Below are positions 41,862 through 51,188 of a DNA stretch of 64,000 nt, piece by piece (the stretch's first letter is position 1; each line of letters begins with the position of its first letter). The stretch spans positions 186,001 to 250,000 of the forward strand of contig CAVTZG010000021.1 in NCBI GenBank assembly GCA_963739135.1, in the 5' to 3' direction. Under the pieces are notes generated by a model that was not told the origin of the DNA, did no database searches, and saw only the letters and a program-made list of their open reading frames with translations. Origin of the DNA: Palsa-504 sp963739135 (GTDB taxonomy: Bacteria; Actinomycetota; Actinomycetes; Streptosporangiales; Streptosporangiaceae). The translations under genes and the position numbers were made by a program.

Positions 41862-43204
41862 GCGGGCCGGGCCCACTGAACGTCGCCGGCCCGCCAGGCG
41901 CGGTACGTCTGTATGGCGGCGCCCAGGGCGAGTGCGAACAGCAGGCAGCCCGCGATGACGTAGAGATTCCCGGCGATCAGCTGCAGCCCGTGCCAGTGGT
42001 ACTCCCGGTACGGCAGGATGTCCCCGTTGGTCGGCGCGTACCAGATCAGGCCCCCCTGAAGCAGCCCGGCGCTGCCGCCGGGCCAGAATCGCGGCCACGC
42101 GGCGAACGCCACCACGACGGCGGCGGCCGCGGCCAGCCACCCGGCACGCGCCGCGCGGCGCCCGACCCCTTGGGCCCTGGCGGCCGCGTCGACCAGCACC
42201 GCGAGGCCGGGAGCGACCCACACCCAGTGGTGATCCCAGCTGATCGGCGAGACGAGCAGCGCGGTCAGCGCGCAGACCATCAGGCCGGCGAAGGTGTTCC
42301 CGGCGCGGTGCAGCACGGCCGCGGCGGCCAGTCCGCCGATGGCGGTCACGATGCCGACGGCCAGCCATAGCCACTGCCCGCTGGTCACGCTGCCGGCCAG
42401 CCGGGTGAGCAGGCCGCGCTCGGACTGGTTCAGCATCTGGCCGACGAAGCCGGTGCGGCTGGCCTGCAGGAAGTAGCCGTGCAGCCACCACTGAGCGGAC
42501 TGGTGGGGCAGCGCCGCGAAACCCGCGATTACCGTCACGCCGAATGCCGCCGTCGCCACCGCGGCCTGCCGGAACCGGCCGGTGACCACCAGGTAGACGA
42601 TGAACAGAAGCGGGACCAGCTTGATCCCGGCCGCGATGCCCGTCGCCGCGCCCTGCCACCGCCGCCTGCTGGGCTGGCACAGGTCCCAGACGACCAGCAA
42701 CATCAGCACGCACTCGATCTGGCCCAGGTACAGGGCTCGCTGCACCGGCTCCAGCCAGAGCGCGATGCCGGCCACCAGGAGCGTAGCCCCGATCCTCGCC
42801 GTCCCCCGCCAGCCGAGCTCGCGGAACGCGATCCAGACCGTCACCGCCACCGCGGCGACGGACACCGCGGCCGCCGCGTCCAGCAACAGGCGGAACCGCA
42901 CCCCCGTGGCCAGCGCGAACAGGAGTGCGGCGAACGGGGTGTAGGTGAACTGGATCCCCGGCTGCAGCTGCCAGGTATACAGGCGCGCCGGATCGTCCTT
43001 GGCCAGGGCCCCGCCCATCAGGTATACGTGCAGGTCGAAGCCCTTCAGCGTGCTGATCGCGGGATGGGTCGCCAGCGCGATCAGGAACAGCCCGGCGGCC
43101 ACCGCCGCCACTGCCGCCCCCGCCGCGAGCAGCGCGCGGGACTCGTGCCGCCACGGAGGCCCGGCAGCCACGGGACGGCTGCCGAGATCTGCGTCGGTCC
43201 TCAT
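41843..43204 (-). CDS. GT87 / DUF2029 mannosyltransferase-like membrane protein
   Basis: 453 residues from the ATG at 43204, which overlaps the preceding stop as ATGA. Glycosyltransferase 87 pattern: ISTLKGFDLHVYLMGGALAK with the acidic loop, QFTYTPFAALLFA, ALYLGQIECVLMLLVVWDL, GIAAGIKLVPLLFIVYLVVT, LNQSERGLLTRLAGS and SPISWDHHWVWVAPGLAVL. Family members such as PimE are polyprenyl-phosphomannose-dependent alpha-1,2-mannosyltransferases that act outside the membrane. Last gene of a three-gene operon. Confidence 0.85.
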   Translation of the reverse strand: MRTDADLGSRPVAAGPPWRHESRALLAAGAAVAAVAAGLFLIALATHPAISTLKGFDLHVYLMGGALAKDDPARLYTWQLQPGIQFTYTPFAALLFALATGVRFRLLLDAAAAVSVAAVAVTVWIAFRELGWRGTARIGATLLVAGIALWLEPVQRALYLGQIECVLMLLVVWDLCQPSRRRWQGAATGIAAGIKLVPLLFIVYLVVTGRFRQAAVATAAFGVTVIAGFAALPHQSAQWWLHGYFLQASRTGFVGQMLNQSERGLLTRLAGSVTSGQWLWLAVGIVTAIGGLAAAAVLHRAGNTFAGLMVCALTALLVSPISWDHHWVWVAPGLAVLVDAAARAQGVGRRAARAGWLAAAAAVVVAFAAWPRFWPGGSAGLLQGGLIWYAPTNGDILPYREYHWHGLQLIAGNLYVIAGCLLFALALGAAIQTYRAWRAGDVQWARPAQRVRT

Positions 43205-44811
43205 CGCTGGCTCCTCGCGTACAGGCCGCCTTCGGGCACATTGCGCGAGCCGGGACCGTTGACCAGGCCCACGAGCCGGAAATGGCTGGTGAAATAGGCG
43301 TACAGCCCGGCCGTCCACGGGATCTGGCCTTCGCTCCCGGTTTCCAGCCAGACGTAGCCAGCCACGCCGAACGCCGAACGCCAGACAGCCGTGTCCTTGC
43401 CCAGCACCTGGGGATCGGCGTAGTACTTCTGGCCTTCCGTCATGGCCAGCAAGGTCCCCCACGAGTCCACGATGACCGGGCAGCCTGGCGTGTCCGAGAT
43501 GAAGCGGTTGGCGCTGATGACGAGCGAGGTGTCATTGGTCACCACGCACGAACCGGCCGGGATCAGCTTGTCCGCCGCGGCGGAGGCATTCACGGAGCTC
43601 AGCTTGGTCTCGGCCGCGAACTGGCGCAGGCCCACGCCCGCGATCACGGTCACGGCCAGTATGCTGACCGCGACGAGCGGCACGAACTGGCGGCCGGCGT
43701 CCGTCAGGCGCAGTAGCCCGACCGGCAGAGCCAGGACCAGCGCGATGAACGGCCCGGCGAACGCGCCATAGTGCGACCAGTAGTTATACGGCCACAGGAA
43801 CATCACGATCACGGCGGCCAGCCCGAGCAGGGCGTACCAGTCCAGCGCCGCGGGCACCCGCCGGACGGTCCCGTAGATCGCCAGGTAGGCGAGCAGCACC
43901 GCCGCCGCGGCGACCAGCACGACGAGAGCCTTCGCGGTGGAGGAAAGGTGCGGCAACAGCGACAAGCCGGCCAGATCGCCCAGCCGCGCCATTGACGACA
44001 CCGGTGCCGACTGGCTGATACTGTCCCGGACGTACTGGCTGATCAGCACGTCCTTGGCCAGGCCGGCCGGCGCCAGGACGGCAAACGGCAGCACCACCAC
44101 GCCCAGGCCTGCCACCGCCCCGCCGGCCAGCACTCCCAGGCGCCGCGGCTGCCGCGCCACCAGCAGCCCCAGCACCGCGGCCGGCACCAGCGCCCATAGC
44201 TTCACCGACGCCGCCAGCCCCAGGGCCACCCCGGCCCAGCCCAGCCGCCGGCCGTTGTCGGTCACCCGGTCCCCGTCGAACACCAGCACCGCCGCGATCA
44301 GGCAGCCCAGATTCAGCCACGGCTCCAGCAGGAACGTATGCGCCGCCACCAGTGCGTCCGGATAAGCCGCGTAGACCCCGCACGCCACTCCCGCCGCCAG
44401 CGGCCCCCGATGGCGCACCAGGAATCCGAGGAGGGCCACGCAGGCCGTGTCCGCGGCCACCGTCAGCAGCCGGGCGATGCCCAGGCCCCAGGCCGTGCCG
44501 GTCACCTTGGCCAGCGCCGCCACCGGCGCCATCAGCACCATGATGCCCGGCGGCTGCACCACCACGAAATCCCGGTACGGGATAACGCCGCTGACCAGCC
44601 GGACCGCATCGCCGAACTGCACCCCGTCGTCGTACTCGGTGACCCCTAGCAGGTAACCCGGGCGGGACAGCTGATACAGCCGCAAGAACGCCCCCGCGGC
44701 CGTGCACACCGCGATTACCACGTACACCAGCCGTGGCGTCAGGGTCCGCCCATGCGGTGCGCCGCTATCCGGGAGCCGCGCCGTGGCTGCCGCCCCGTGA
44801 CTAGTCGCCAT
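43201..44811 (-). CDS. GT-C membrane glycosyltransferase (family 39 type), paralogue
   Basis: 536 residues from the ATG at 44811, with GGAG 5 nt upstream. The frame is open further but overlaps the upstream gene. SRPGYLLGVTEYDDGVQFGD mirrors the paralogue's catalytic loop, and PYRDFVVVQPPGIMVLMAPV follows. About eleven helices precede an extracytoplasmic C-terminal domain (PAGSCVVTNDTSLVISANRF, GYVWLETGSEG). The donor is probably a polyprenyl-phosphosugar. Middle gene of the operon: 11 bp after the MptB-like gene and overlapping the GT87 start. Confidence 0.8.
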   Translation of the reverse strand: MATSHGAAATARLPDSGAPHGRTLTPRLVYVVIAVCTAAGAFLRLYQLSRPGYLLGVTEYDDGVQFGDAVRLVSGVIPYRDFVVVQPPGIMVLMAPVAALAKVTGTAWGLGIARLLTVAADTACVALLGFLVRHRGPLAAGVACGVYAAYPDALVAAHTFLLEPWLNLGCLIAAVLVFDGDRVTDNGRRLGWAGVALGLAASVKLWALVPAAVLGLLVARQPRRLGVLAGGAVAGLGVVVLPFAVLAPAGLAKDVLISQYVRDSISQSAPVSSMARLGDLAGLSLLPHLSSTAKALVVLVAAAAVLLAYLAIYGTVRRVPAALDWYALLGLAAVIVMFLWPYNYWSHYGAFAGPFIALVLALPVGLLRLTDAGRQFVPLVAVSILAVTVIAGVGLRQFAAETKLSSVNASAAADKLIPAGSCVVTNDTSLVISANRFISDTPGCPVIVDSWGTLLAMTEGQKYYADPQVLGKDTAVWRSAFGVAGYVWLETGSEGQIPWTAGLYAYFTSHFRLVGLVNGPGSRNVPEGGLYARSQR

Positions 44812-44822
44812 GGATGCTCCCG

Positions 44823-46364
44823 TCAGGTGAGCGGTTGCAGTTCGGGTGCGGCGATCGCGGACTCGGCGGAGCGGGACCGCCAGCCCCAGCGGCCGGACAG
44901 GCACAGCCAGATCAGCGCGACCGCCGTGAGCAGCCGGACGGTCGCGGTCACCCAGTGACCTTCGAATTCCTGCAGGTGGTACAGCCTGCTGGCGGTGGGA
45001 AGACCGATGGCGTCCATGTAGGTGATCCCGGCGAAGCACAGCCGGATCAGTACCACCCAGTCAAGCCGCGAGGCCGGGTAGAGGACGAGCAGCGCGATGA
45101 TCATGACGTCGTACCACGGGCGCTGGAACGGCCACATGAAGATCCAGGCCAGGCTGAGCGCCAGCGCCGGCGTGACCGCGGGCAGCGACGGCACGCGGCT
45201 GGGCAGGCGCAGGCAGAGCAGGACCGCGACGGCGACGCACAGCAGGGCCGCGATGGTCACCAGATGGGCCGGCACGGGAGTGCGGATCCCGACCGCCCGC
45301 AAGCAGATCTGGTACAGGTTGTCCCAGGTCACCTCGGTGCCGCGGTTGACGAGCGCGGTGACGGCCGAGCGCCCGGCCACCAGGTAGACCGGGGCCAGGG
45401 CGACCAGTCCCCCGACGGCCAGGGCGGCCAGCGACGCCAGGTGGCGGCGCAGCGCCCACGCGGCAGCCAGGGCGAACAGCGCATACGGGGACTTGACGGC
45501 GATGGCCGCCCCGATCAGCAGGCCCGCGATGAGAGCCCGGCCCAGGCCGGGATCCCCGGCGGGGTCCGTATCCGGCCGGGGGGCGCGCAGCACCGCGATC
45601 CCCGCCAGCCCGAAGGCGATGGCGACGCCGTCGATGTGGCCGCCTGCCACGATCGGCCACAGCAGCAGCGGGTTCGCCGACCACAGCAAGTGGGCGCGCA
45701 ATCGCATCGCCGGATCCGGCCTCAGCAGCCAGTCCAGGAGCAGTACGACCGCGCCGAACGCCAGCGCGGTCCACACCTTGAGCCAGAACGTGATGCGCGC
45801 TGTCGAAGTACCGCCGAGCTCGGCCGCCGCCCACTCGGTCGCGGTGGCCAGCGGCCCGTAGTCCGACAGGCTGTTCTGCCAGAGCGGCGGGCTGCCGCGG
45901 GCGATCTGCGCGCCGGTGGCGAGGAACTCCTTCGGCGTCATCACATACGGGCTGTGGCCGGCTACCACTATGCTGCCGTCGATCGCGTACGAGACGGTAT
46001 CGGTAGAGCCGCCCGGCGGCAGGACGGTGAAGATGGCGATCACGCCGAACACGCAGACCAGGAGCGGCTTGACCGGAGGACGGGCGCCTCTGGACACCGC
46101 CACCAGCCCGGCGGCCACTCCGGCCGCCGCGATGACCGCAGCCGCCCACAACGAGAACAGAACCACGGACGGCCGGAGGTGCAGCCCGTGCCACCACGGT
46201 GGTCCCGCGGCCGGATGGGTGAGGCTCGGCACGGTGACAGACGGGCCGTTGACCAACATGACGATCATGATGAGCAAGGAGAAGGCGATGGCCGCCGCCG
46301 CGCCCCAGCCGAGCAGGCGGGTCACGGAGGCCGCCCGCTTGTCACCGTCGCTCACGCTCGCCAT
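44823..46364 (-). CDS. MptA/B-like alpha-1,6-mannosyltransferase, polyprenol-phosphomannose dependent
   Basis: 513 residues. Family blocks: GGSTDTVSYAIDGSIVVAGH with SPYVMTPKEFLATGAQIARG, DYGPLATATEWAAAELGG, LLWSANPLLLWPIVAGGHID, GIAVKSPYALFALAAAW-like repeats and PFQRPWYDVMIIALLVLYPA. The pattern fits the actinobacterial MptA/MptB group that builds the alpha-1,6-mannan core of lipomannan or related glycans. It heads an operon with the GT39-type and GT87-type genes, so the three may assemble one mannose-containing surface polymer. Divergent from the PIMT gene. Confidence 0.8.
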   Translation of the reverse strand: MASVSDGDKRAASVTRLLGWGAAAAIAFSLLIMIVMLVNGPSVTVPSLTHPAAGPPWWHGLHLRPSVVLFSLWAAAVIAAAGVAAGLVAVSRGARPPVKPLLVCVFGVIAIFTVLPPGGSTDTVSYAIDGSIVVAGHSPYVMTPKEFLATGAQIARGSPPLWQNSLSDYGPLATATEWAAAELGGTSTARITFWLKVWTALAFGAVVLLLDWLLRPDPAMRLRAHLLWSANPLLLWPIVAGGHIDGVAIAFGLAGIAVLRAPRPDTDPAGDPGLGRALIAGLLIGAAIAVKSPYALFALAAAWALRRHLASLAALAVGGLVALAPVYLVAGRSAVTALVNRGTEVTWDNLYQICLRAVGIRTPVPAHLVTIAALLCVAVAVLLCLRLPSRVPSLPAVTPALALSLAWIFMWPFQRPWYDVMIIALLVLYPASRLDWVVLIRLCFAGITYMDAIGLPTASRLYHLQEFEGHWVTATVRLLTAVALIWLCLSGRWGWRSRSAESAIAAPELQPLT

Positions 46365-46454
46365 GGGTAGACGGTACCGGACGAAGGGCCTCGTCGCGGC
46401 TCAGCGACGCTCTTGGGCAGCGTCCCCCTGGCTCCGGCACGTAGCCTGGCAGGC

Positions 46455-47811
46455 ATGACGGACAGTGCGGGCGGCCGCCGTCCGGCTCAGGAACCGCCGG
46501 GCCTCGCCGTGAGCGATTCCCTCGCGCAGCTGCGGGAGGACCTGGCCACGCGGGTCGTCACCGCCACCCGGATCGGCAGCGGCCGCGTGGCCGCCGCCCT
46601 GCGCGCGGTGCCGAGGCACCTGTTCCTGCCGGACCTGCCGCCGGAGGCGACCTACGCCGACGACGCCATCGTGACCAAGCGCGACCAGGGCGGCCAGCCG
46701 ATCAGCTCCTCCTCCCAGCCCGCCATCATGGCCATCATGCTGGACCAGCTGGACCTGGCCCCCGGCCACCGGGTGCTCGAGATCGGCGCCGGGACCGGCT
46801 ACAACGCCGCCCTGATCAGCCACATCGTTGGCCCCTCCGGCCAGGTGACCAGCATCGACATCGACCCCGAGCTGGTCGGGACGGCGCGGGAGCACCTGGC
46901 CAGCGCCGGGTTCACCGAGGTGACGGTGGCCAGCGCCGACGGCGCCGGAGGCTACCCGCAACACGCGCCCTACGACCGCATCATCGCCACCGTCGGCGTC
47001 AGCGACCTGGCCGGGCCCTGGCTGGAGCAGGCCGCGCCGGGCGCCCGGATCGTCGTGCCGCTCGACGTACGCGGCACCCAGGTGGCGGCGGCGTTCGAGC
47101 GCGCCGATCCCGCCGGCGCCGCGGGCCCCTGGACCAGCCGGTCGCTCGCGCCCTGCGGGTTCATGCGGATGCGCGGCAGCCTGGCCGGGCCCGAACGGCT
47201 GGTCATGCTGGAGCCCGGGCTGTCGGTCATGCTGCCGGACGGGGTCCTGCCCGGCGGAACCGACGTCGACGCCGGGGCGCTGGCCGGCCTGCTCTCCGGT
47301 CCTTCGGTGCCGCACCCGACTGAGGTACAGGCCGTGTCCGCACAGGTGGTATGGGGCCTGGGCCTGTGGCTCGCGGCCCACGAGCCACGGTCGTGCCTGC
47401 TCAACGACGAGACGCCGCGAGGTCCCGCCGCGGCAGACGGCGAGCCGCCGGCCGCCGGAGCGGCGCGGCTCGTTGACGCCCCGCTGTATAGCCGGAACTG
47501 GCACGCCACCATCGGGATCCTGGACCCCGGCGGCCTGGCCGTGCTCACCGGCACCCCGGCCGGCGGCCGCGCCGCCGGAGCCGACCCGGCCGAACCGGTC
47601 ACGCTGGGTACCGCGGGGTTCGGCGCGCGCGCGGCCGAGCTGGCCGCCGAGCTCGCGGCGCACGTCGAGGCCTGGGACCTGGCCGGCCGGCGCCGTCGCG
47701 GGCCTGCACGTCGACGCCTATCCCAGGTGCTGGCCGGGCGAGCCGCCCCCGGTCCCCGGCGCGCTGATCATGGAGCGGCCCGGCACGAGGTTCCTCATCT
47801 ACCACACGTAG
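46455..47811 (+). CDS. Protein-L-isoaspartate O-methyltransferase-like protein, apparent frameshift
   Basis: About 451 residues if one base is removed near 47681-47698. The N-terminal PIMT methyltransferase has AVPRHLFLPDLPPEATYADD, VTKRDQGGQPISSSSQPAIM, the SAM motif RVLEIGAGTGYNAAL, VTSIDIDPELVGTA and YDRIIATVGVSDL. The long C-terminal region is that of actinobacterial methyltransferase fusions used as maturation or repair proteins. The frame of the first part drifts into Arg-rich sequence. The +1 frame continues AVAGLHVDAYPRCWPG and ends MERPGTRFLIYHT at 47811. The family repairs isoaspartyl residues or modifies RiPP precursors. Confidence 0.8.
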
Positions 47812-47821
47812 CCTTGGACAT

Positions 47822-48448
47822 GTGACGGACAACACGGGCGACCACCTGGAAACCGAGCAGAAATACGACGCCGACGCCGACTTTGTCCTGCCCGACCTCA
47901 GCGGCCTGGAGGCGGGCACCAAGGTCACCGGGCGGCAGCGCTACTACCTGAGCGCCACCTACTACGACACCGAGGAACTCGACCTGATCAAGAACCGGGT
48001 CACGTTGCGCCGGCGGGTGGGCGGCACCGACGAGGGCTGGCACCTCAAGCTGCCGGTGCGCAAGGACACCCGGCAGGAACGGCATGCGCCGCTGGGCGAG
48101 GGTACTCCGGGCAGCGTCCCGGCGCGGCTGGCCGCGCAGGTCAAGGGCATCGTCGCGGGCCGGCCTCTGCGAGCCATCGCCATTCTGGATACCGAACGGA
48201 CCGTGGTAACCCTGTCCGGGAAGGGCGGCACGCCGCTGGCCGAGGTGGCCGACGACCTGGTCACCGCCACCCGGCTGGACCAGGCCGGCGCCGAGCCGCT
48301 GCGCTGGCGCGAGATCGAGGTCGAGGCGGCCAGCGAAGGCTCCGCGGCGGCCAGCGTGCTGCAGGCTGCGGGCCAGGCGCTGCTCAAAGCCGGTGCCAGA
48401 CGGTCATCGTCCGCGTCGAAACTCGAGCGCCTGCTGGGCACCGGCTGA
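47822..48448 (+). CDS. CYTH-domain triphosphate tunnel protein
   Basis: 208 residues from the GTG at 47822, 10 bp after the PIMT stop. The N-terminal E-x-E-x-K motif (LETEQKYD) is the signature of the triphosphate tunnel metalloenzymes (CyaB/thiamine-triphosphatase). RYYLSATYYDTEELDLIKNR, VTLRRRVGGTDEGWHLKLPV and WREIEVEAAS are beta strands with the basic and acidic tunnel residues. The usual CHAD domain is absent, so this is the short form. Substrates are probably inorganic polyphosphate or nucleoside triphosphates. Its stop region is duplicated downstream. Confidence 0.88.
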   Translation: MTDNTGDHLETEQKYDADADFVLPDLSGLEAGTKVTGRQRYYLSATYYDTEELDLIKNRVTLRRRVGGTDEGWHLKLPVRKDTRQERHAPLGEGTPGSVPARLAAQVKGIVAGRPLRAIAILDTERTVVTLSGKGGTPLAEVADDLVTATRLDQAGAEPLRWREIEVEAASEGSAAASVLQAAGQALLKAGARRSSSASKLERLLGTG

Positions 48449-48503
48449 ACGGCCCAGCTGAACGGCCCAGATGAACGGCACTGCTGGGCACCGGCTGAAC
48501 GGC
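48431..48503. repeat. Stop-region repeats after the CYTH gene
   Basis: The last 23 bp of the CYTH gene plus flank (CTGCTGGGCACCGGCTGAAC plus GGC, stop TGA inside) recur exactly at 48481-48503, 50 bp later. Between them CTGAACGGCCCAG is repeated at 13-bp spacing. Non-coding. Confidence 0.9.
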
Positions 48504-48667
48504 GCGCGCCCGGGGCAGTGGTTCGTAGCAGCCTTAGAGGTTATTCAGAGCCTCTTCTGACCTGGCTGCCGGATCATTTGCAGACAGTGAGAACCGCGGC
48601 CGAGGAACCCGATCGTCGCGGGCATACTAGGCACAGACCTTGATCTTGACGAGCGAGCCTGAGGAAC

Positions 48668-49474
48668 ATGGAGAACTACAGCCCGGTCGCCGGGGCCGCC
48701 GGGGCCCCGGGAGTATCCGGGTCGCCGGCGCAGGCCAGCAGCGCATCCGCGAGGAGCAGGGACGCTGGCATCCAGCGAGCAGACGGGACGCCGGTGCGCG
48801 TCCTGGTCGTCGATGACGAGCCCAGCCTCGCCGAACTGCTGGCCAGCGTGCTGCGCTATGAAGGCTGGACCGTCCGCACCGCGGGCAACGGCGCCGACGC
48901 GGTACGGACCGCACGCGAGTTCCACCCCGACGCGGTGGTGCTGGACATCATGCTGCCTGACTTGGGCGGCATCGAGGTCATGCGCCGGCTGCGGGCGGAG
49001 GTACCGCAGGTATGCGTGCTGTTCCTGACCGCGCGGGACGCGGTCGAGGACCGGGTGGCGGGCATCACGGCGGGCGGCGACGACTACGTGACCAAGCCGT
49101 TCAGCCTGGAGGAGGTGCTGGCCCGGCTGCGGGGCCTGCTCCGCCGGGCCAACCTGACCCACGCGCACACCGAGGGCCTGCTCACGGTGGGCGACCTGAC
49201 CATGGACGAGGACGCGCGGGAGGTCCGCCGGGACGGCGAGCTCATCGACCTGACCGCGACCGAGTTCGAGCTGCTCAGGTTCCTCATGCGGAACCCGAGG
49301 CGGGTGCTGTCCAAGGCGCAGATCCTGGACCGGGTGTGGAACTACGACTTCGGCGGCCAGGCCCACGTCGTCGAGCTGTACATCAGCTACCTGCGCAAGA
49401 AGATCGACGCCGGCCGCGTGCCGCTCATTCACACGGTCCGCGGCGTCGGTTACGTGCTGAAGCCCGCGAGCTGA
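48668..49474 (+). CDS. OmpR/PhoB-family response regulator
   Basis: 268 residues with an unusual 40-residue Ala/Ser/Gly-rich N-terminus. The receiver domain has VLVVDDEPSLAELL, VVLDIMLPDLGG with the phospho-acceptor Asp near residue 97, LFLTARDAVEDR and DDYVTKPFSLEE. The C-terminal winged helix has LTATEFELLRFLMRNPRRVL, ILDRVWNYDF and YISYLRKKID. ATG 48668 has GAGGA upstream. Its stop overlaps the start of the sensor kinase (TGATG), so they are translationally coupled. Confidence 0.96.
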   Translation: MENYSPVAGAAGAPGVSGSPAQASSASARSRDAGIQRADGTPVRVLVVDDEPSLAELLASVLRYEGWTVRTAGNGADAVRTAREFHPDAVVLDIMLPDLGGIEVMRRLRAEVPQVCVLFLTARDAVEDRVAGITAGGDDYVTKPFSLEEVLARLRGLLRRANLTHAHTEGLLTVGDLTMDEDAREVRRDGELIDLTATEFELLRFLMRNPRRVLSKAQILDRVWNYDFGGQAHVVELYISYLRKKIDAGRVPLIHTVRGVGYVLKPAS

Positions 49475-51168
49475 TGCCAGCGCCAGGCGCTCAGCGGCCA
49501 CGCCGGCTGGCGCGGCTGGCGAGCGTGCTGTCCTTCCGCACCATAAGCGGCAAGCTCATCATCGGGCTGATCGTGCTGTTCGCCCTGGCCAGCGTGGTGA
49601 TCAGCGTGGTCACCGCGCAGTCGCTCAACAACTCGCTGATGTCCTCGCTGAACGATCAGCTGCAGGCCGCGACGACGACCTGGACAACCTGCGCCACCAG
49701 CACCGACAGACAGCAAGGCGACGGAGACGGAGATAACGGCCAGCCGATCCCCGGCTACCAAAGCTGCAGCGGCACGAGCCAGGCATCAGGGACGTTCCTG
49801 GCGGTGCTGTCCTCGAGCGGGACGGTCGTCTTCAAGGACTATGTGACCAAGACCTGCACGCTGTCGGCGGCGGACCACGCCACGCTGGTCGGCCTGCCGG
49901 CTACGCCGCCCGGGCCGCAGCAGTCGGGCCCGCCGGATTCGGAGGGCCCGCCCGGCGGGGGCACGGGGTCCGGGTCGGCGCCGCCCGCGCAGACCTATAT
50001 CAGGACCCTGCTCGGCGTCCAGTTCATGTTCACCAAGGTGTCGGGTCCGGACGGGAACGACCTGGTCACCGGGCTGCCGCTGACCATGGTCGAGCAAGAG
50101 CTGAGCCACGTCGAGGACACCGAGCACCTGATCTTCGCGATCATCGGAGCGCTGGCGGTCGTCCTGGGCGCCGTCCTGGTGCAGTTCTCGCTCCGGCCGC
50201 TGCGCCGGGTGGCCGCCACTGCGACCAGGGTCACCGAGCTGCCGCTGGATTCCGGCGAGGTATCGCTGCCCGACGGCGTGCCCGACACCGATCCGCGCAC
50301 CGAGGTCGGCCAGGTGGGCGCCGCGTTCAACCGGATGCTCTACCACGTCGAGCGGGCCCTGGGCCGCCGGGCGGCCAGCGAGGCCCGGCTGCGCCGGTTC
50401 GCGGCCGACGCCAGCCATGAGCTGCGCACCCCGCTGTCGGCCATCCGCGGCTACGCCGAGCTGGCCCTGCGGCACCGGGGCCCGGTGCCGCCCGACGTGA
50501 CGCACGCGCTGAGCCGGGTCCAGTCGGAGTCGGCCCGGATGAGCGTCCTGGTCGATGACCTGCTGCTGCTGGCCCGGCTGGACGCCGGCCGCCCGCTCGA
50601 GCGCGAGCCGGTCGACCTGTCCCGGCTGGCCATCGACGTGACCAGCGACGCGCGGGTGGCCCGCCGTGATCACCACTGGCGCCTGGACCTGCCCGGCGAA
50701 CCGATCATGGTCCGCGGGGACGAGCACCGGCTGCACCAGGTGCTGGCCAACCTGATGAGCAACGCGGGCAAGCACACCCCGCCCGGCTCGACGGTCAGCG
50801 TGGCCCTGGCCACCGGGGACGGCGGGCCGGAGGACGCCCCGGCCGGCGCGGCGGATTCCGGGATGGTGCGGCGGGGCGTGCGGTCGGCCGGTCCGCGGGT
50901 CGAGCTGAGCATCACCGATGACGGTCCCGGCATACCGCCCGAACTGCTGCCGGATCTATTTGAGCGCTTCACCAGGGCCGATACGTCCCGCGCCCGGGAC
51001 GCCGATGCCGCGGGTACGAGCACCGGCCTGGGCCTGGCCATCGTGGACGCCGTGGTGGCCGCGCACGGCGGCAGTATCACCGTGACCAGCCGGCCGGGCC
51101 TGACCCGGTTCGCCATCTTCCTCCCGTTGCTGCCTCAGCCTGCGGACATGGCCGACATGGCCGGCTGA
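49474..51168 (+). CDS. Membrane sensor histidine kinase
   Basis: 564 residues from ATG 49474. One N-terminal helix (LIIGLIVLFALASVVISVVT), an extracytoplasmic sensor of about 190 residues with a Gly/Pro/Ser-rich insertion (GPPGGGTGSGSAPP), a second helix (LIFAIIGALAVVLGAVLV), a HAMP segment, the H-box ASHELRTPLSAIRGYAEL, N-box LANLMSNAGKH, and G-boxes DDGPGIPPEL and GLGLAIVDAV. A TcrY/CseC-like architecture partnering the upstream regulator. The C-terminus repeats D-M-A-D-M-A before the stop. The signal is unknown. Confidence 0.95.
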   Translation: MPAPGAQRPRRLARLASVLSFRTISGKLIIGLIVLFALASVVISVVTAQSLNNSLMSSLNDQLQAATTTWTTCATSTDRQQGDGDGDNGQPIPGYQSCSGTSQASGTFLAVLSSSGTVVFKDYVTKTCTLSAADHATLVGLPATPPGPQQSGPPDSEGPPGGGTGSGSAPPAQTYIRTLLGVQFMFTKVSGPDGNDLVTGLPLTMVEQELSHVEDTEHLIFAIIGALAVVLGAVLVQFSLRPLRRVAATATRVTELPLDSGEVSLPDGVPDTDPRTEVGQVGAAFNRMLYHVERALGRRAASEARLRRFAADASHELRTPLSAIRGYAELALRHRGPVPPDVTHALSRVQSESARMSVLVDDLLLLARLDAGRPLEREPVDLSRLAIDVTSDARVARRDHHWRLDLPGEPIMVRGDEHRLHQVLANLMSNAGKHTPPGSTVSVALATGDGGPEDAPAGAADSGMVRRGVRSAGPRVELSITDDGPGIPPELLPDLFERFTRADTSRARDADAAGTSTGLGLAIVDAVVAAHGGSITVTSRPGLTRFAIFLPLLPQPADMADMAG

Positions 51169-51188
51169 CGGTGTGCTAGTTCTAGGTC

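Noticed and set aside
41118..43241. 707-residue minus-strand open frame
   Set aside because: It runs across the opposite-strand GT-C gene and out of frame with the GT87 gene; Arg/Gly-rich with no fold signature.
44814..46370. 518-residue plus-strand open frame
   Set aside because: Antisense shadow of the MptB-like gene; low-complexity Arg/Gln/Asp sequence and no motif.
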